From assembly GCA_016706545.1 (NCBI GenBank), contig JADJJK010000004.1:1-64000 (forward strand): DNA of 64,000 nucleotides, read 5' to 3'. Source of the stretch: Myxococcales bacterium. GTDB lineage: Bacteria; Myxococcota_A; Polyangia; Haliangiales; Haliangiaceae. The notes under the pieces are model-generated. The model was not told the origin of the DNA. It saw nothing but the letters and a program-made list of their open reading frames with translations, and did not search any database. Shown piece after piece: positions 48,174 through 57,093 of this stretch (within the stretch, counting starts at the first letter, position 1; the number at the start of each line of letters is the position of its first letter). Made by a program: the position numbers and the translations under genes.

Positions 48174-49418
48174 ATGCGATATGGTCGCATCGTGAGCATC
48201 CGCGAGCCGCAAGGGCCGGCCGACGAAGCGCTGGAGCTGGCTGAGCTGGCGGCGGCGCTGCGCCTGGCGCTGCAGCGCCATCAACGCGCCGGGCGCTGGG
48301 CGGCCTCGGCGGCGCCGTCTCCGCGCCCCTGGGGAGAGGCTGCCGAGCCAGCGCCACCCCCGGCGCACGTCGCGAGGCTGGCCGCGCCGCCGCAAGCGCT
48401 CAGCGCGCCGCCTCGCAAGGGCGATGCGCCGCCAGAGGCGGCGGGCGGTCATGGAACGACTTCAGTAAGCGCTCCGGTAAGCGCTCCGATGACCGCTCCG
48501 GTGACCGCGGCGCCCCGCAACGTCATGGGCAGCGCGCCGCCAGGCGACGATGCTGGGCGATTCGATCAGGTCCCGTTGCCGTCCGAGGACATGATGCCTC
48601 CGGACCTGTCGCCCTGGGATGAGCCGCTGTCGTCGGACTCAAGGGGCGGGCCGGGAGATGCAGGAGACGAGCGGGGCGGGGCAGGTGGGCCAGGACGTCC
48701 CCCGGGCCACGACCGCGAGAGCGGGCGAGCAAGAGGCGGCGTGCGCGCACCAGCGATCGCGCCCAGCGGCGCCCCAGCGCGTCGCCTGGCGGCCAGCGAG
48801 CAGGACGCGAGCGCCGAGCCAGAGGTGCTGGAGTTTGGCAAGAAGCACCGAACGCTCGCGATGGTGCGCGCCGAGCTTGGCGACTGTCAGCGCTGCAAGC
48901 TGTCGCAGACCCGGCAGAAGCTGGTGTTTGGCGCCGGCGCCCAGGACGCGGCGCTGGTGTTCGTGGGCGAGGCGCCCGGCGCAGATGAAGATCGCACCGG
49001 CGAGCCGTTCGTGGGCCGGGCCGGCGAGCTGCTCGACAAGATGATCGAGGCCATGGGCTGGTCTCGGCAGAGCGTGTACATCGCCAACTTGCTCAAGTGC
49101 CGGCCGCCCAACAACCGCAACCCGGCGCCCGACGAGACGCGCGAGTGTCGCCCGTTCTTGATGGCGCAGCTCGAGGTGATCGCGCCGCGGATCATCGTGG
49201 CCCTTGGGCGCCCCGCGTCGAACGCCCTCTTGGGCACGGACGCGCCCATCTCGTCGCTGCGCGGCAAGTTTCATGAGCGCTGGGGCGTCCGCATCTTGCC
49301 GACGTTTCACCCGGCGTACTTGCTGCGCGAGCCGGCGCGCAAGCGCGACGCCTGGGCCGATCTGAAGCTGGTGATGAACGAGCTGACGCGCATCGGCGTG
49401 GTCGCGCCCGGGAAGTGA
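48174..49418 (+). CDS. family-4 uracil-DNA glycosylase with long disordered N-terminal extension
   Basis: 414 residues. The first 225 or so are Pro/Ala/Gly-rich and probably disordered. The C-terminal 185 are a complete Fe-S UDG: CQRCKLSQTR (first Cys pair), FVGEAPGADEDRTGEPFVG (active-site loop), NLLKCRPPNNRNPAPDETREC (listed by its two cysteines, 17 apart), and TFHPAYLLR (catalytic His motif). It removes uracil from DNA. GTG starts further in (for example VSIREPQ) are possible, so the length of the extension is uncertain. Confidence 0.9.
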   Translation: MRYGRIVSIREPQGPADEALELAELAAALRLALQRHQRAGRWAASAAPSPRPWGEAAEPAPPPAHVARLAAPPQALSAPPRKGDAPPEAAGGHGTTSVSAPVSAPMTAPVTAAPRNVMGSAPPGDDAGRFDQVPLPSEDMMPPDLSPWDEPLSSDSRGGPGDAGDERGGAGGPGRPPGHDRESGRARGGVRAPAIAPSGAPARRLAASEQDASAEPEVLEFGKKHRTLAMVRAELGDCQRCKLSQTRQKLVFGAGAQDAALVFVGEAPGADEDRTGEPFVGRAGELLDKMIEAMGWSRQSVYIANLLKCRPPNNRNPAPDETRECRPFLMAQLEVIAPRIIVALGRPASNALLGTDAPISSLRGKFHERWGVRILPTFHPAYLLREPARKRDAWADLKLVMNELTRIGVVAPGK

Positions 49419-49450
49419 CGGCGCGGCGATCCGCGACCCGAGCCGGCGCG

Positions 49451-50491
49451 TCACCACGGCAGCGGCGCCGGCAGCGCCGCTGCGGCTCGGCACGCCTGGG
49501 CCAGCGCGGTGGTGAGCGAGGCCATGGCGGCGTCCCACGGCGGCACCCAGCGCAGCCCGAGCTCCCACCACTGCGCGGCGAGCTGCTCCGCGTGCAGGTA
49601 CGCCACCTGCGCCCCGCCGTCGTGCCACAGCGCCCAGGGGACGCCCGAGCCCACCGCGGCGCCAAGCAGCGTGTCCGCGAGCTCGGGGTGCTGCTCGGTG
49701 TGGGCCAGGGCGACAGCGAGCGCGGTCCGTCGCAGCCGCTGCCTGGCTTGTAGCTCGGCGCCGCCGCTCAGGCTCGCGCCTCCCAGCGCCGGCCACAGCG
49801 CCGGCTCCTCCAGGTGACGCGCCATCCATGCTGCGGCCGCTTCGTCCACCGCGCGAGGCAGCGGCCGGCGGTGAAGCAGCCAAGCAACCGCGTGGCCAAG
49901 CTCGTGGGCCAGCTCGAAGCAGCCGCGCGGCGAGGTCTGCGCCGTGCGCACGAACACCGCCGCGCGATCGTCGACGATCCGGGTGACGGGCCGCGAGTCG
50001 GTGGCGACGACCCAGACCTTGCCCTGCAGCGGCGCCGGCAAAAGGCTGTCCACCAGGTGTTGCCACGGCCAGCTCGGCTCCCTCGCCAGCGTGAAGGCCT
50101 CCTCGGCGGGGGGCAGCGGGCAGGGCGCGGGCAGCGGCGCTTGCGGGGCGCCGATGTGCCAGCAGGTGAGCTGGCTCCAGGACGTCGCAAACGCGGCGAG
50201 CGCGCCGGCGTCTTGCGCGGCGCGCAGGCGGCAGTACGCCGCGCGCGAGGGCGGCGCCTGGCGCGCCGCGATGACCTCGGCAAGTCGATCGATGAGGGCC
50301 GGCGCGTGACCGCGCACGAGCTCAAGGACGCGCGGGCGGAGCGCTGCAAAGGCAGCGGCCTGGCGGACGGCGCGCGCGATGGACGGGGCCGGCATCCCCG
50401 CGGCGTGTGCGGCGCCGGCGTCCTGCTCGGCCGGCGCGCGCAGCCCGAGCAGGACGCGCTCGAGCTGCAGCTCCGCCGCCAGCTCGTTCAC
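49451..50491 (-). CDS. HExxH zinc metallopeptidase-like protein
   Basis: 346 residues from a GTG whose GTGA overlaps the stop codon of the upstream TPR lipoprotein. The zinc motif is FELAHELGHAVAWLLHR, with an acidic helix downstream (VDEAAAAWMARHL) that could give the third ligand, as in gluzincins or ImmA-like peptidases. No signal peptide or membrane segment is clear. It is the last gene of a four-gene overlapping operon (sulfatase-like, Nudix, TPR lipoprotein, this peptidase). Substrate is unknown. Confidence 0.75.
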   Translation of the reverse strand: MNELAAELQLERVLLGLRAPAEQDAGAAHAAGMPAPSIARAVRQAAAFAALRPRVLELVRGHAPALIDRLAEVIAARQAPPSRAAYCRLRAAQDAGALAAFATSWSQLTCWHIGAPQAPLPAPCPLPPAEEAFTLAREPSWPWQHLVDSLLPAPLQGKVWVVATDSRPVTRIVDDRAAVFVRTAQTSPRGCFELAHELGHAVAWLLHRRPLPRAVDEAAAAWMARHLEEPALWPALGGASLSGGAELQARQRLRRTALAVALAHTEQHPELADTLLGAAVGSGVPWALWHDGGAQVAYLHAEQLAAQWWELGLRWVPPWDAAMASLTTALAQACRAAAALPAPLPW

Positions 50492-52782
50492 CGCGCCCCG
50501 GGGGCGGCGTCCCGCAAGGCCGTCGCGAGCGCGGTCACGCAGGCCCGGGACAGGCGCGGATCTCGGGCGAGCTCCACCAGCTCGCGGAGCGCGGCCTGCG
50601 CGCGGCGGTCCAGGGGCGATGCCAGCGCCAGGATCTCGGCGCGAGCCTGGACCGACCGAGGGGACAGTCGACTCGCTCGCCACAGGGCGGTGAGCGCGGC
50701 CGCGCGGTCCTCGACGGGGGACGTGCCGGGATCCCGCGCCGGCGGATCCGCGCCCAGGCTCACCAGCGTCTGCGCCAGCTCGTTGCGACCCAGCGTGGTG
50801 GCGGCCTGCCGGGCCAGGGTGAGCGCGCCGCGGGCGTCGGCCGGCGCCGCCAGGTCGATGGCCAGCTTGGCGGCCTCCAGCGCCGCCAGGGGCTGCCCGC
50901 CACGCAGCAAGGCCCAGCCGATCTCGATGAGGACCGGCGCGGGATCGCCGCTGGCGGCGGCCGCGCTCGTCATCGCGACCAGGGTCGCCGGCGCGTCGCC
51001 CGCGTCGGCCAGGGCGAGCGCCAGGCCACGCAAGAACCGCGGCTCGGCGCTGCCGTCCACCGCCTCTTGCCACGCGCCGCGCGCCGCGCCGGGGTCTCCC
51101 AGGAGCTGGAGGAAGGCGCCCACCTGCGCGTGGGCGAGCGCTGCGTCTTGCGCGGCGGCGACGTGGTCGGCCAGCTTGCGCCGCGCCACCACGAGCTGGC
51201 GGCGCGCGATGGCGGCGAGGAGTGTCAGCGAGGCCTGGTCGCGCGCGTCGCCGCCGACCTGCGCGATCACCGCGGCCGCCACCGCGCGATCGAACGCCGC
51301 GGCGACCTGCAGCGGCTCGTCGCCGGATATTTCGGATGCTTGGGCCACTTGGGCCACTTGGGCGGCCTGCGACTCGTGGGCCGCCTGGGCCGCCTCGCTC
51401 GCGGCGAGCAGGCGCGAGCGAGCCGCAGACGGCGGGAGCTGCGCTGCGTCCACCGAGCCGGGCTCGCCCGCCATCGCCGCCTCGAACGCCAGCACCAGGC
51501 GCTGCGCTGGCGTCGTGGGCAACCGCCGCGCCGCCAGGCGCGCTGCCGCGGCGGCCGCCGGCGCGCCAGCGCAGCGCAAGAGCAGGGGGCGCGCGAAGTC
51601 GGGCACGCCAGCGAGGACCGCAGGCGCAGTCACCGCGCGGACATCCACCCGGCGCGCCAGCTCGGTCTGCCAGTTGGCCGGCTCTCCCTCGCTCCCATCC
51701 AGCAGCGCGCCGCTGAGGTGGGCGCGCACGATGAGCAGCGTCCACGCCGCCGCCTGCGCCGGATCGGAGGTAGGCGCTGGGAGCTGCGTCATCACATCGC
51801 GCTCGGTGATCGAGAGCTCGAGCCCCTGCGTCACCACCGCGGCCGCAGCGCAGCCAAGCTGCTCGGCGAGGCGACTGGAGACGCCGGCGCACCGCCGGGG
51901 CCCCACGCGCTGCGCCGGGGTCGCCGGCGCGGCGTCATCGCGCCAGGTCGGCGACCACCAGGCCCGCGCCTCCAGATAGGCCGCGGTCAGGGCGGCGTCT
52001 GACTCGAAGGCTTCTGTCTCTCCCGGCCCGCTGCTCCCGCCCGGCCCGCTGCTCCGGCCTGGCCCATCTCGCCATTCCTGCAGCACCTGGTACGCGGCGC
52101 GGCGCGCGCCCTGGCGCCAGAGCCACACGCCAAGCTCGCCGCGTCGCAAGGGAGAGGCCGCGGGGAGCGCGCCGGCCAGCGCCGCCGCGACGTCGGCCGA
52201 CGCCGACGCAGAGGCGCTGGCGACGTCGCCCGAAGCGCCTGGCTCTGAGGCCAGCGCGCGCAAGATCTTCCACCCGGCGCTGTGGCGACGAAGGTCGGCG
52301 CTGCGCAGCTCGGCGAGGGCCACCAGCAAGCGCGCGGCGCGCAGCTCGCTCGCGGTCGCCAACGGCTGCGCGCGCTCCAGGTCGGCCAGCGCGCTGGCGG
52401 CGCCGCGCGCCAGGCGAGCCCGGCCGCGGCCAAGGAGCAGGCGGGCCAGGCGGGCGCGATCCGCTGCGCCCAGCCCGGGCCCCAGCATGGCCCGACGTCG
52501 CGTGGCGTCCTCCAGCGCCGCCAGCGCGGCGGCTGAACGTCCGGCGCGCTCCTCGGCGGTGGCCAGCGCCAGCAGCGCGCGAACGTCGTCGGGGGAGCTC
52601 ACCAGACGCGCGCGCAGCGCCTCTCGATCGGAGGGCAGCGGGGGAGCGCCGCCGCAGGCGGCGAGGCCGAGCCCGAGCGCCAGGCCAAGCAACGGGCCCC
52701 ACGCCGGGCCCCACGCCGGGCCCCACGCCAGCCAGACCCGGCGCAGCGTGCGTCGCGGCAGCGCGGATGGCACCGCCGTCAC
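50488..52782 (-). CDS. large Ala-rich TPR-type lipoprotein
   Basis: 764 residues from a GTG overlapping the Nudix stop codon (GTGA). The N-terminus has a hydrophobic signal with a 12-bp DNA repeat encoding WGPA, ending in a lipobox (GLGLAACGG). The rest is almost all Ala/Leu/Arg helical hairpins (for example LVSSPDDVRALLALATAEE), a TPR/Sel1-like pattern. No catalytic motif is seen. It probably sits on the periplasmic face of a membrane as a scaffold. Confidence 0.75.
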   Translation of the reverse strand: MTAVPSALPRRTLRRVWLAWGPAWGPAWGPLLGLALGLGLAACGGAPPLPSDREALRARLVSSPDDVRALLALATAEERAGRSAAALAALEDATRRRAMLGPGLGAADRARLARLLLGRGRARLARGAASALADLERAQPLATASELRAARLLVALAELRSADLRRHSAGWKILRALASEPGASGDVASASASASADVAAALAGALPAASPLRRGELGVWLWRQGARRAAYQVLQEWRDGPGRSSGPGGSSGPGETEAFESDAALTAAYLEARAWWSPTWRDDAAPATPAQRVGPRRCAGVSSRLAEQLGCAAAAVVTQGLELSITERDVMTQLPAPTSDPAQAAAWTLLIVRAHLSGALLDGSEGEPANWQTELARRVDVRAVTAPAVLAGVPDFARPLLLRCAGAPAAAAAARLAARRLPTTPAQRLVLAFEAAMAGEPGSVDAAQLPPSAARSRLLAASEAAQAAHESQAAQVAQVAQASEISGDEPLQVAAAFDRAVAAAVIAQVGGDARDQASLTLLAAIARRQLVVARRKLADHVAAAQDAALAHAQVGAFLQLLGDPGAARGAWQEAVDGSAEPRFLRGLALALADAGDAPATLVAMTSAAAASGDPAPVLIEIGWALLRGGQPLAALEAAKLAIDLAAPADARGALTLARQAATTLGRNELAQTLVSLGADPPARDPGTSPVEDRAAALTALWRASRLSPRSVQARAEILALASPLDRRAQAALRELVELARDPRLSRACVTALATALRDAAPGAR
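52694..52729. repeat. 12-bp in-frame repeat (3 copies) in a signal peptide
   Basis: Three perfect copies of GGGCCCCACGCC (plus strand) encode the WGPA repeats just before the hydrophobic core of the lipoprotein signal. Copy-number change would alter signal-peptide length by four residues without shifting the frame. Confidence 0.85.
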
Positions 52783-53240
52783 CGCCGCGGCGGGGGCCGC
52801 TGGCCGGTGGCGCGGTAGTGCTGGTAGTCCGCGACGATGACCGCGTGGTCGAACACCAGCGCGGCGGGCAGCTCGCGCGGCTCGCACACCACCGCGCGCG
52901 CCGCGTCGTCGCCGCCGGTGGGCAGCCCCTGCGCGCGGCAGATGAACACCGTGGACACCGTGTGTTGCCGCGGGTCTCGCACCGGATCGGAGTAGCAGTG
53001 GAACAGCTCGATGACCTCGATGTCGAGGCCCGTCTCTTCCTTGGCTTCTCGCACCACCGCGTCGGCGAGCAGCTCGCCTTCATCGACGAAGCCGCCGGGC
53101 AGGGCGAAGCCGCGCGGCTCGTTGCGCCGCTCGATGAACACCAGCGTGCCCGGGCGGCCATCGAGCTCGATGAGCGCGTCCACGGTGGGCGTGGGGTTGC
53201 GGTAGACCTTTGGGGCGTCGCTACGGGGCTCGCTCGTCAT
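52779..53240 (-). CDS. Nudix hydrolase
   Basis: 153 residues from ATG 53240, whose ATGA overlaps the upstream stop codon; an upstream in-frame ATG at 53264 would overlap more. The complete Nudix box is GGFVDEGELLADAVVREAKE followed by ETGL, holding GX5EX7REUXEEXGU. N-terminal VDALIELDGRPGTLVFIERR and the strand HTVSTVFICRAQG resemble ADP-ribose/NADH-type or 8-oxo-dGTP hydrolases, but the substrate cannot be told. It sits between the sulfatase-superfamily gene and the TPR lipoprotein in a tightly coupled operon. Confidence 0.93.
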   Translation of the reverse strand: MTSEPRSDAPKVYRNPTPTVDALIELDGRPGTLVFIERRNEPRGFALPGGFVDEGELLADAVVREAKEETGLDIEVIELFHCYSDPVRDPRQHTVSTVFICRAQGLPTGGDDAARAVVCEPRELPAALVFDHAVIVADYQHYRATGQRPPPRR

Positions 53241-55504
53241 CCGCCGGCCATCCTTTCGATCCATGCGGTCAGCTCCTGCTTGAGCAGGTCGGCGTTGCCG
53301 GCGCTGCCGGACAGGTCCTTGGTCTCTTCCGGATCGGTTCTCAAGTCGTAGATCTCCCAGCGGCTGTCGCTCTTGCGAAAGTACACCTTGAAGGCGCCGT
53401 CCGCGGAGATCATGGCGCGCGCATCGTGGTTCCAGGCGGGCGCCGGCATCAGCTCGGCGAACGCCGGCTGCGGCGGCAGCGCCGCTCCGCCAAAAGCGGG
53501 GGCCAGGCTGCGGCCCTGCCAGGAAGCCGGCGCCGGCAAGCCGAACACGTCGGCGATGGTCGGCGCCAGATCGATGAGCTGCACCACGTCGTCCACCTGC
53601 CGCGGGGCGACCTTGGGCATGCGGAACATCAGGGGGACGTTGATGAGCTCGTCGTACAGCGTCTGTCCGTGGAAGAACATGCGCTGACCAGCCATCGAGT
53701 GAACGCCGAAGGCCTCTCCGTGGTCGGCCATCAGCACCACCATGGTGGATTCGGACAGCTTGTGTTCGTCCAGCGCGTCGAGGATCTTGCCGACCCAGCC
53801 ATCGGTGTAGGCGATCTCGTAGTCGTACTTCTGGGCCAGGCCAGCGGTGCCCCGCTCGGTGATGGGCCAGCCCTCGTGCTCCATGTACGTGGAGTGCGGC
53901 TCGAACAAGTGAACCATCATCGCGAAGCGCCGCTTGTCCTGCGCGAGCTGGCCGAGCTTGGCCAGGGCGCGCGGCACGATGCGCGGCGCCGAGATATCCT
54001 TGTTCGATGGCGCCACGTCCACCGCGCCTTCATTGTCCCAGTCCGCAGCGCCCTGCCGCACGTTGGAGCGCTTGGGCCGCTTGAAGTCCGCGCACTGCGT
54101 CGGCGCCTTGTCCGTATCGCAGAAGTAGAAGTGGCTGGTGACCGCCGTGGTGTGCAGGCCGCCAGCGGCCAGCGTCTCGAACAGCAGGTCGTTGCTGTCA
54201 GCCACCGTCGGGTAGTCCACGAAGTCCTTCTCGAACGCGAGCTGCGAGGGATAGCGCGAGGCCAGAAACGACGGCACCGAGCGCGGCGTGTTAGGCGCCT
54301 GCGCGTACGCCCTGCGGAACACCACCGACTGCGCGGCGAAGGCGTCGAGCCGTGGCGTCAGCGACTTGCCGTCGCGCCGGTAGCCGGAGATCCCCAGCCT
54401 GTCCGCGCGCAGGGTGTCGATGAAGATGACGAGCACGTTGCCCTCGAAGGCGCCCGCGCGCGGCGCGGCAGGGGACGCGGCAGGGGCGGCAGGGGCCGCC
54501 GCGGCGGATGGCGCGGCGGTGCCTGACGGCGCGCTCGGCTTGCCGTCACCGCCGAGGCAGTTGTCGTCGATGCCGTTGCCCGGGATCTCCGCGGCCCTGG
54601 AGCCGACCCGGGGGTTATCGTCATCGCAGTCCGGGCCGCCAAAGAACGCGGACTCGCCATCTCCGTCGGCGTCGCTGAGCCCGCGCAAGATCGAGATGGC
54701 GCGCGCGCCGATCCACGACTGGTCAACGACCGCTCCGCTCGCCTCGGCCGACGGCTTGCCACGCAGGGTGAGCGCCGGCACCACGATCGCGACGATGGTG
54801 CCGACGAGGGCCGCCAGCCCCAGCGCGGGCGCTCGCGGACCGGTCGCGAGGCGCCCGGTGACCGAGGTCGCCGCCAGCGCGAGCACGGGCAGGGCGGCCA
54901 GCGCCACCAGCGAGCTGAGCCGCAGCGCGCGCCAGTCGAGGCGCGTGAACACAAAGAACCCGCCCAGCGCGACCACCGCCACGAGCCCGCCAACGACCAG
55001 CACCGCCGCGGCTGGAACCCGCTCGGTGCGCGGCAGGACGCGCGCCAGGTGGCGGGTGAGCCGATACGCCGGCAGCGCGGCGGCGGCCAGCACCGGGAGG
55101 AGCCCCACCACCAGCACGCCCAGGAGCAGGCCTCCGACCGTCTTTCGCTCGACGTTGCCGACCAGCCCGACCGCGAGCTTGCCGATGACGACGACGGCGG
55201 GCAAGAGCACCAGCAGCGCGGCCAAGATCGCTCCTGACACCGCGACATCCGTGGTCCGGTGCGCCGCCAGATGGCGAAGTCCGCGGCGACCAAAGCCTGG
55301 GCCCCAGGTGGCGGAGCCGGCGCCAAGGACCACGCCGAGCGGCAGCCCAAACGCGACCCCGAGCGCCAGCCACAGGCCCAACACCGGCCCCGCCGACTTC
55401 GCCCCTCCGGCGAGCGCGATATCAGCCACGGCCAAGAGCACGGCGGCGCCAAGCGAGGCGCCGAGACCGGCGGCCAGGCCGCGCCGGTAGACCTTTTCTT
55501 CCAT
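53237..55504 (-). CDS. membrane-anchored sulfatase-superfamily protein
   Basis: 755 residues, with at least six N-terminal membrane helices (to about residue 245). A MopE-type motif follows at about 280-325 (SDADGDGESAFFGGPDCDDD, and GNGIDDNC). Then comes an alkaline-phosphatase-superfamily domain: VLVIFIDTLRADRLG, YAQAPNTPRSVPSFLASRYP, VVLMADHGEAFG and MFRMPKV. The nucleophile position reads Thr (NTPRS) instead of the Cys/Ser of formylglycine sulfatases. It is first in a four-gene operon. The related gene at 1-2.5 kb has the same layout, so the two are paralogues. Confidence 0.9.
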   Translation of the reverse strand: MEEKVYRRGLAAGLGASLGAAVLLAVADIALAGGAKSAGPVLGLWLALGVAFGLPLGVVLGAGSATWGPGFGRRGLRHLAAHRTTDVAVSGAILAALLVLLPAVVVIGKLAVGLVGNVERKTVGGLLLGVLVVGLLPVLAAAALPAYRLTRHLARVLPRTERVPAAAVLVVGGLVAVVALGGFFVFTRLDWRALRLSSLVALAALPVLALAATSVTGRLATGPRAPALGLAALVGTIVAIVVPALTLRGKPSAEASGAVVDQSWIGARAISILRGLSDADGDGESAFFGGPDCDDDNPRVGSRAAEIPGNGIDDNCLGGDGKPSAPSGTAAPSAAAAPAAPAASPAAPRAGAFEGNVLVIFIDTLRADRLGISGYRRDGKSLTPRLDAFAAQSVVFRRAYAQAPNTPRSVPSFLASRYPSQLAFEKDFVDYPTVADSNDLLFETLAAGGLHTTAVTSHFYFCDTDKAPTQCADFKRPKRSNVRQGAADWDNEGAVDVAPSNKDISAPRIVPRALAKLGQLAQDKRRFAMMVHLFEPHSTYMEHEGWPITERGTAGLAQKYDYEIAYTDGWVGKILDALDEHKLSESTMVVLMADHGEAFGVHSMAGQRMFFHGQTLYDELINVPLMFRMPKVAPRQVDDVVQLIDLAPTIADVFGLPAPASWQGRSLAPAFGGAALPPQPAFAELMPAPAWNHDARAMISADGAFKVYFRKSDSRWEIYDLRTDPEETKDLSGSAGNADLLKQELTAWIERMAGG

Positions 55505-55699
55505 AGGCGAGAACCGTTACCACATCACGCCCGCGCTGCGACCTGCAAGGAATGGGACGATCCGATCCCGCTTGCGCACACCCTGGGCCTGGCGCCTCGC
55601 GGCTGCGCGCAGGCCAGCCGGCGCGAGGAGCCCGGCGAAGTGACGCAGCCCACGAACTGGCAAGTGGTGATCATCGCCAAGCTGAGGTAGTCATGAGCC

Positions 55700-56377
55700 A
55701 TGGCGACAGGGCCCAGGCAACCAGACCCACCCCCTGCGGGTCTGACTCCCGAACACGACCGCTTGGACCCTGGAGCCCCCGTGTCCCATTCGCTGGTTGA
55801 ACTCGCCGAACCCCGCCCCAAGACCCTGACATCGTTGAGCGATGACGCCGCGCTCATCGCGGCGTGCCGGCGTGGCGAGGCCCGCGCCATGGAGCTCTTG
55901 TACCACCAGTACAAGCGCCGGGTGTTCGGCATCATCCACCGCATCGTGGGCGCGAGCGACGCCGAAGAGGTGGCGCAAGAGGTCTTCGTCCGCGTCTTTC
56001 GCGCGCTCGGCTCGTTTCGAGGCGAGTCCGCGCTGTCCACCTGGATCTACCGCCTGACCGTCAACGCGGCGCTGTCCTACGTCGCCAAGCGCGGCCGCCG
56101 CAACGAGGTGGGGGACGACGCCATCAGCGCGCTGCCAGCCGAGCCGGTCCCGATGTCCGATCCGGCGCTGCGTGGCCGCATCGAGGCGGCGTTGGCCGAG
56201 CTGCCGGCTGGCTATCGCGCCATCTTGGTCCTGCACGATGTCGAAGGGCTCTCTCACGAGGAGTGCGCGGAGATCCTCGACTGCCGGATCGGCACCTGCA
56301 AGTCCCAGCTCCACAAGGCGCGGGCGCGGATGCGCGAGCTGCTGGGCAAGAGCGGACAGGGCAAGGGGGCAGCGTGA
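55700..56377 (+). CDS. ECF (sigma-24-type) RNA polymerase sigma factor
   Basis: 225 residues. Region 2 is MELLYHQYKRRVFGIIHRIV followed by DAEEVAQEVFVRVFRAL and ALSTWIYRLTVNAA. Region 4 is LPAGYRAILVLHDVEGLSHE with the DNA-binding helix IGTCKSQLHKARARM. A non-conserved 45-residue N-terminal extension is Pro-rich. The next gene (anti-sigma) starts inside the last codons (GTGA overlap), so it is co-regulated and translationally coupled. Divergent from the sulfatase-superfamily gene, with 195 bp between. Confidence 0.95.
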   Translation: MATGPRQPDPPPAGLTPEHDRLDPGAPVSHSLVELAEPRPKTLTSLSDDAALIAACRRGEARAMELLYHQYKRRVFGIIHRIVGASDAEEVAQEVFVRVFRALGSFRGESALSTWIYRLTVNAALSYVAKRGRRNEVGDDAISALPAEPVPMSDPALRGRIEAALAELPAGYRAILVLHDVEGLSHEECAEILDCRIGTCKSQLHKARARMRELLGKSGQGKGAA

Positions 56378-57093
56378 GCTGCGCGGGGTACCAGCGCCAG
56401 CTAGGCGCGTATCTCGACGGTGAGCTGAGCGATCACCAGGCCAGCGCGATGCGTGGTCATCTGCGCACCTGTGACGCCTGCCGGACCGCGGCGGCCGCCG
56501 AGTCGAAGCTCCTCGAGTCGCTCCGCCAGCTCCCGCCGCTCGATCCGCCGCCAGCCTTGTGGCAAGCGATTCGCGGCCAGCTCGCGCAAGAAGAGATCGC
56601 CGACGCGCGGTCGCCCTGGCACCTCCGCTTGTGGCGCCGCGCAGCGCCCTTTGCGCCGCACGCCGGCGGCGGCGTGCTGGCGGCGGCGGTGGCGCTGACC
56701 TTGCTGTGGTGGTCCGGCGCTCCGCCCGCGCCAGGTCAGGGCCCCGGGCCCAGCGTCGCGCCGACGCCCGTCGCCTCGGCAGTTTCCAGCGTGGCCGCCG
56801 AAGCCGCGCCGCCCAGCGGCGTGAAGGACGTGAGCCAGGCGTTGGCTGATGAGGTGACGCTCGCCGATCAGTCGTATGACAAGGCGGTGGCGGAGCTGGT
56901 GGAGCTGGTGGCCAGCGAGCGCGCTGGCTGGAGCCCGGCCTATGCTCGCCGCTATGAAGACCGGGTCAAGGTGCTGCGCGCGCGCGTCGACGGCCTGGTG
57001 GCAGGCGTCGAGAAGGAGCGCGCGTGGCAGGAGCTGATGCGCTACCTGCAGACCTCCCTGACGCGCGCCGAGCTGGCGATGGGAGAGCCATGA
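56374..57093 (+). CDS. zf-HC2-type anti-sigma factor
   Basis: 239 residues from GTG 56374. The N-terminus has the anti-sigma zinc motif, with cysteines in VSCAGY and the HLRTCDAC pattern (His-x3-Cys-x2-Cys). It is followed by one membrane helix (LAAAVALTLLWW) and a periplasmic C-terminal part with a coiled-coil-like helix. It should hold the ECF sigma factor inactive at the membrane until a signal arrives. The stop codon overlaps the next ATG. Confidence 0.88.
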   Translation: MSCAGYQRQLGAYLDGELSDHQASAMRGHLRTCDACRTAAAAESKLLESLRQLPPLDPPPALWQAIRGQLAQEEIADARSPWHLRLWRRAAPFAPHAGGGVLAAAVALTLLWWSGAPPAPGQGPGPSVAPTPVASAVSSVAAEAAPPSGVKDVSQALADEVTLADQSYDKAVAELVELVASERAGWSPAYARRYEDRVKVLRARVDGLVAGVEKERAWQELMRYLQTSLTRAELAMGEP

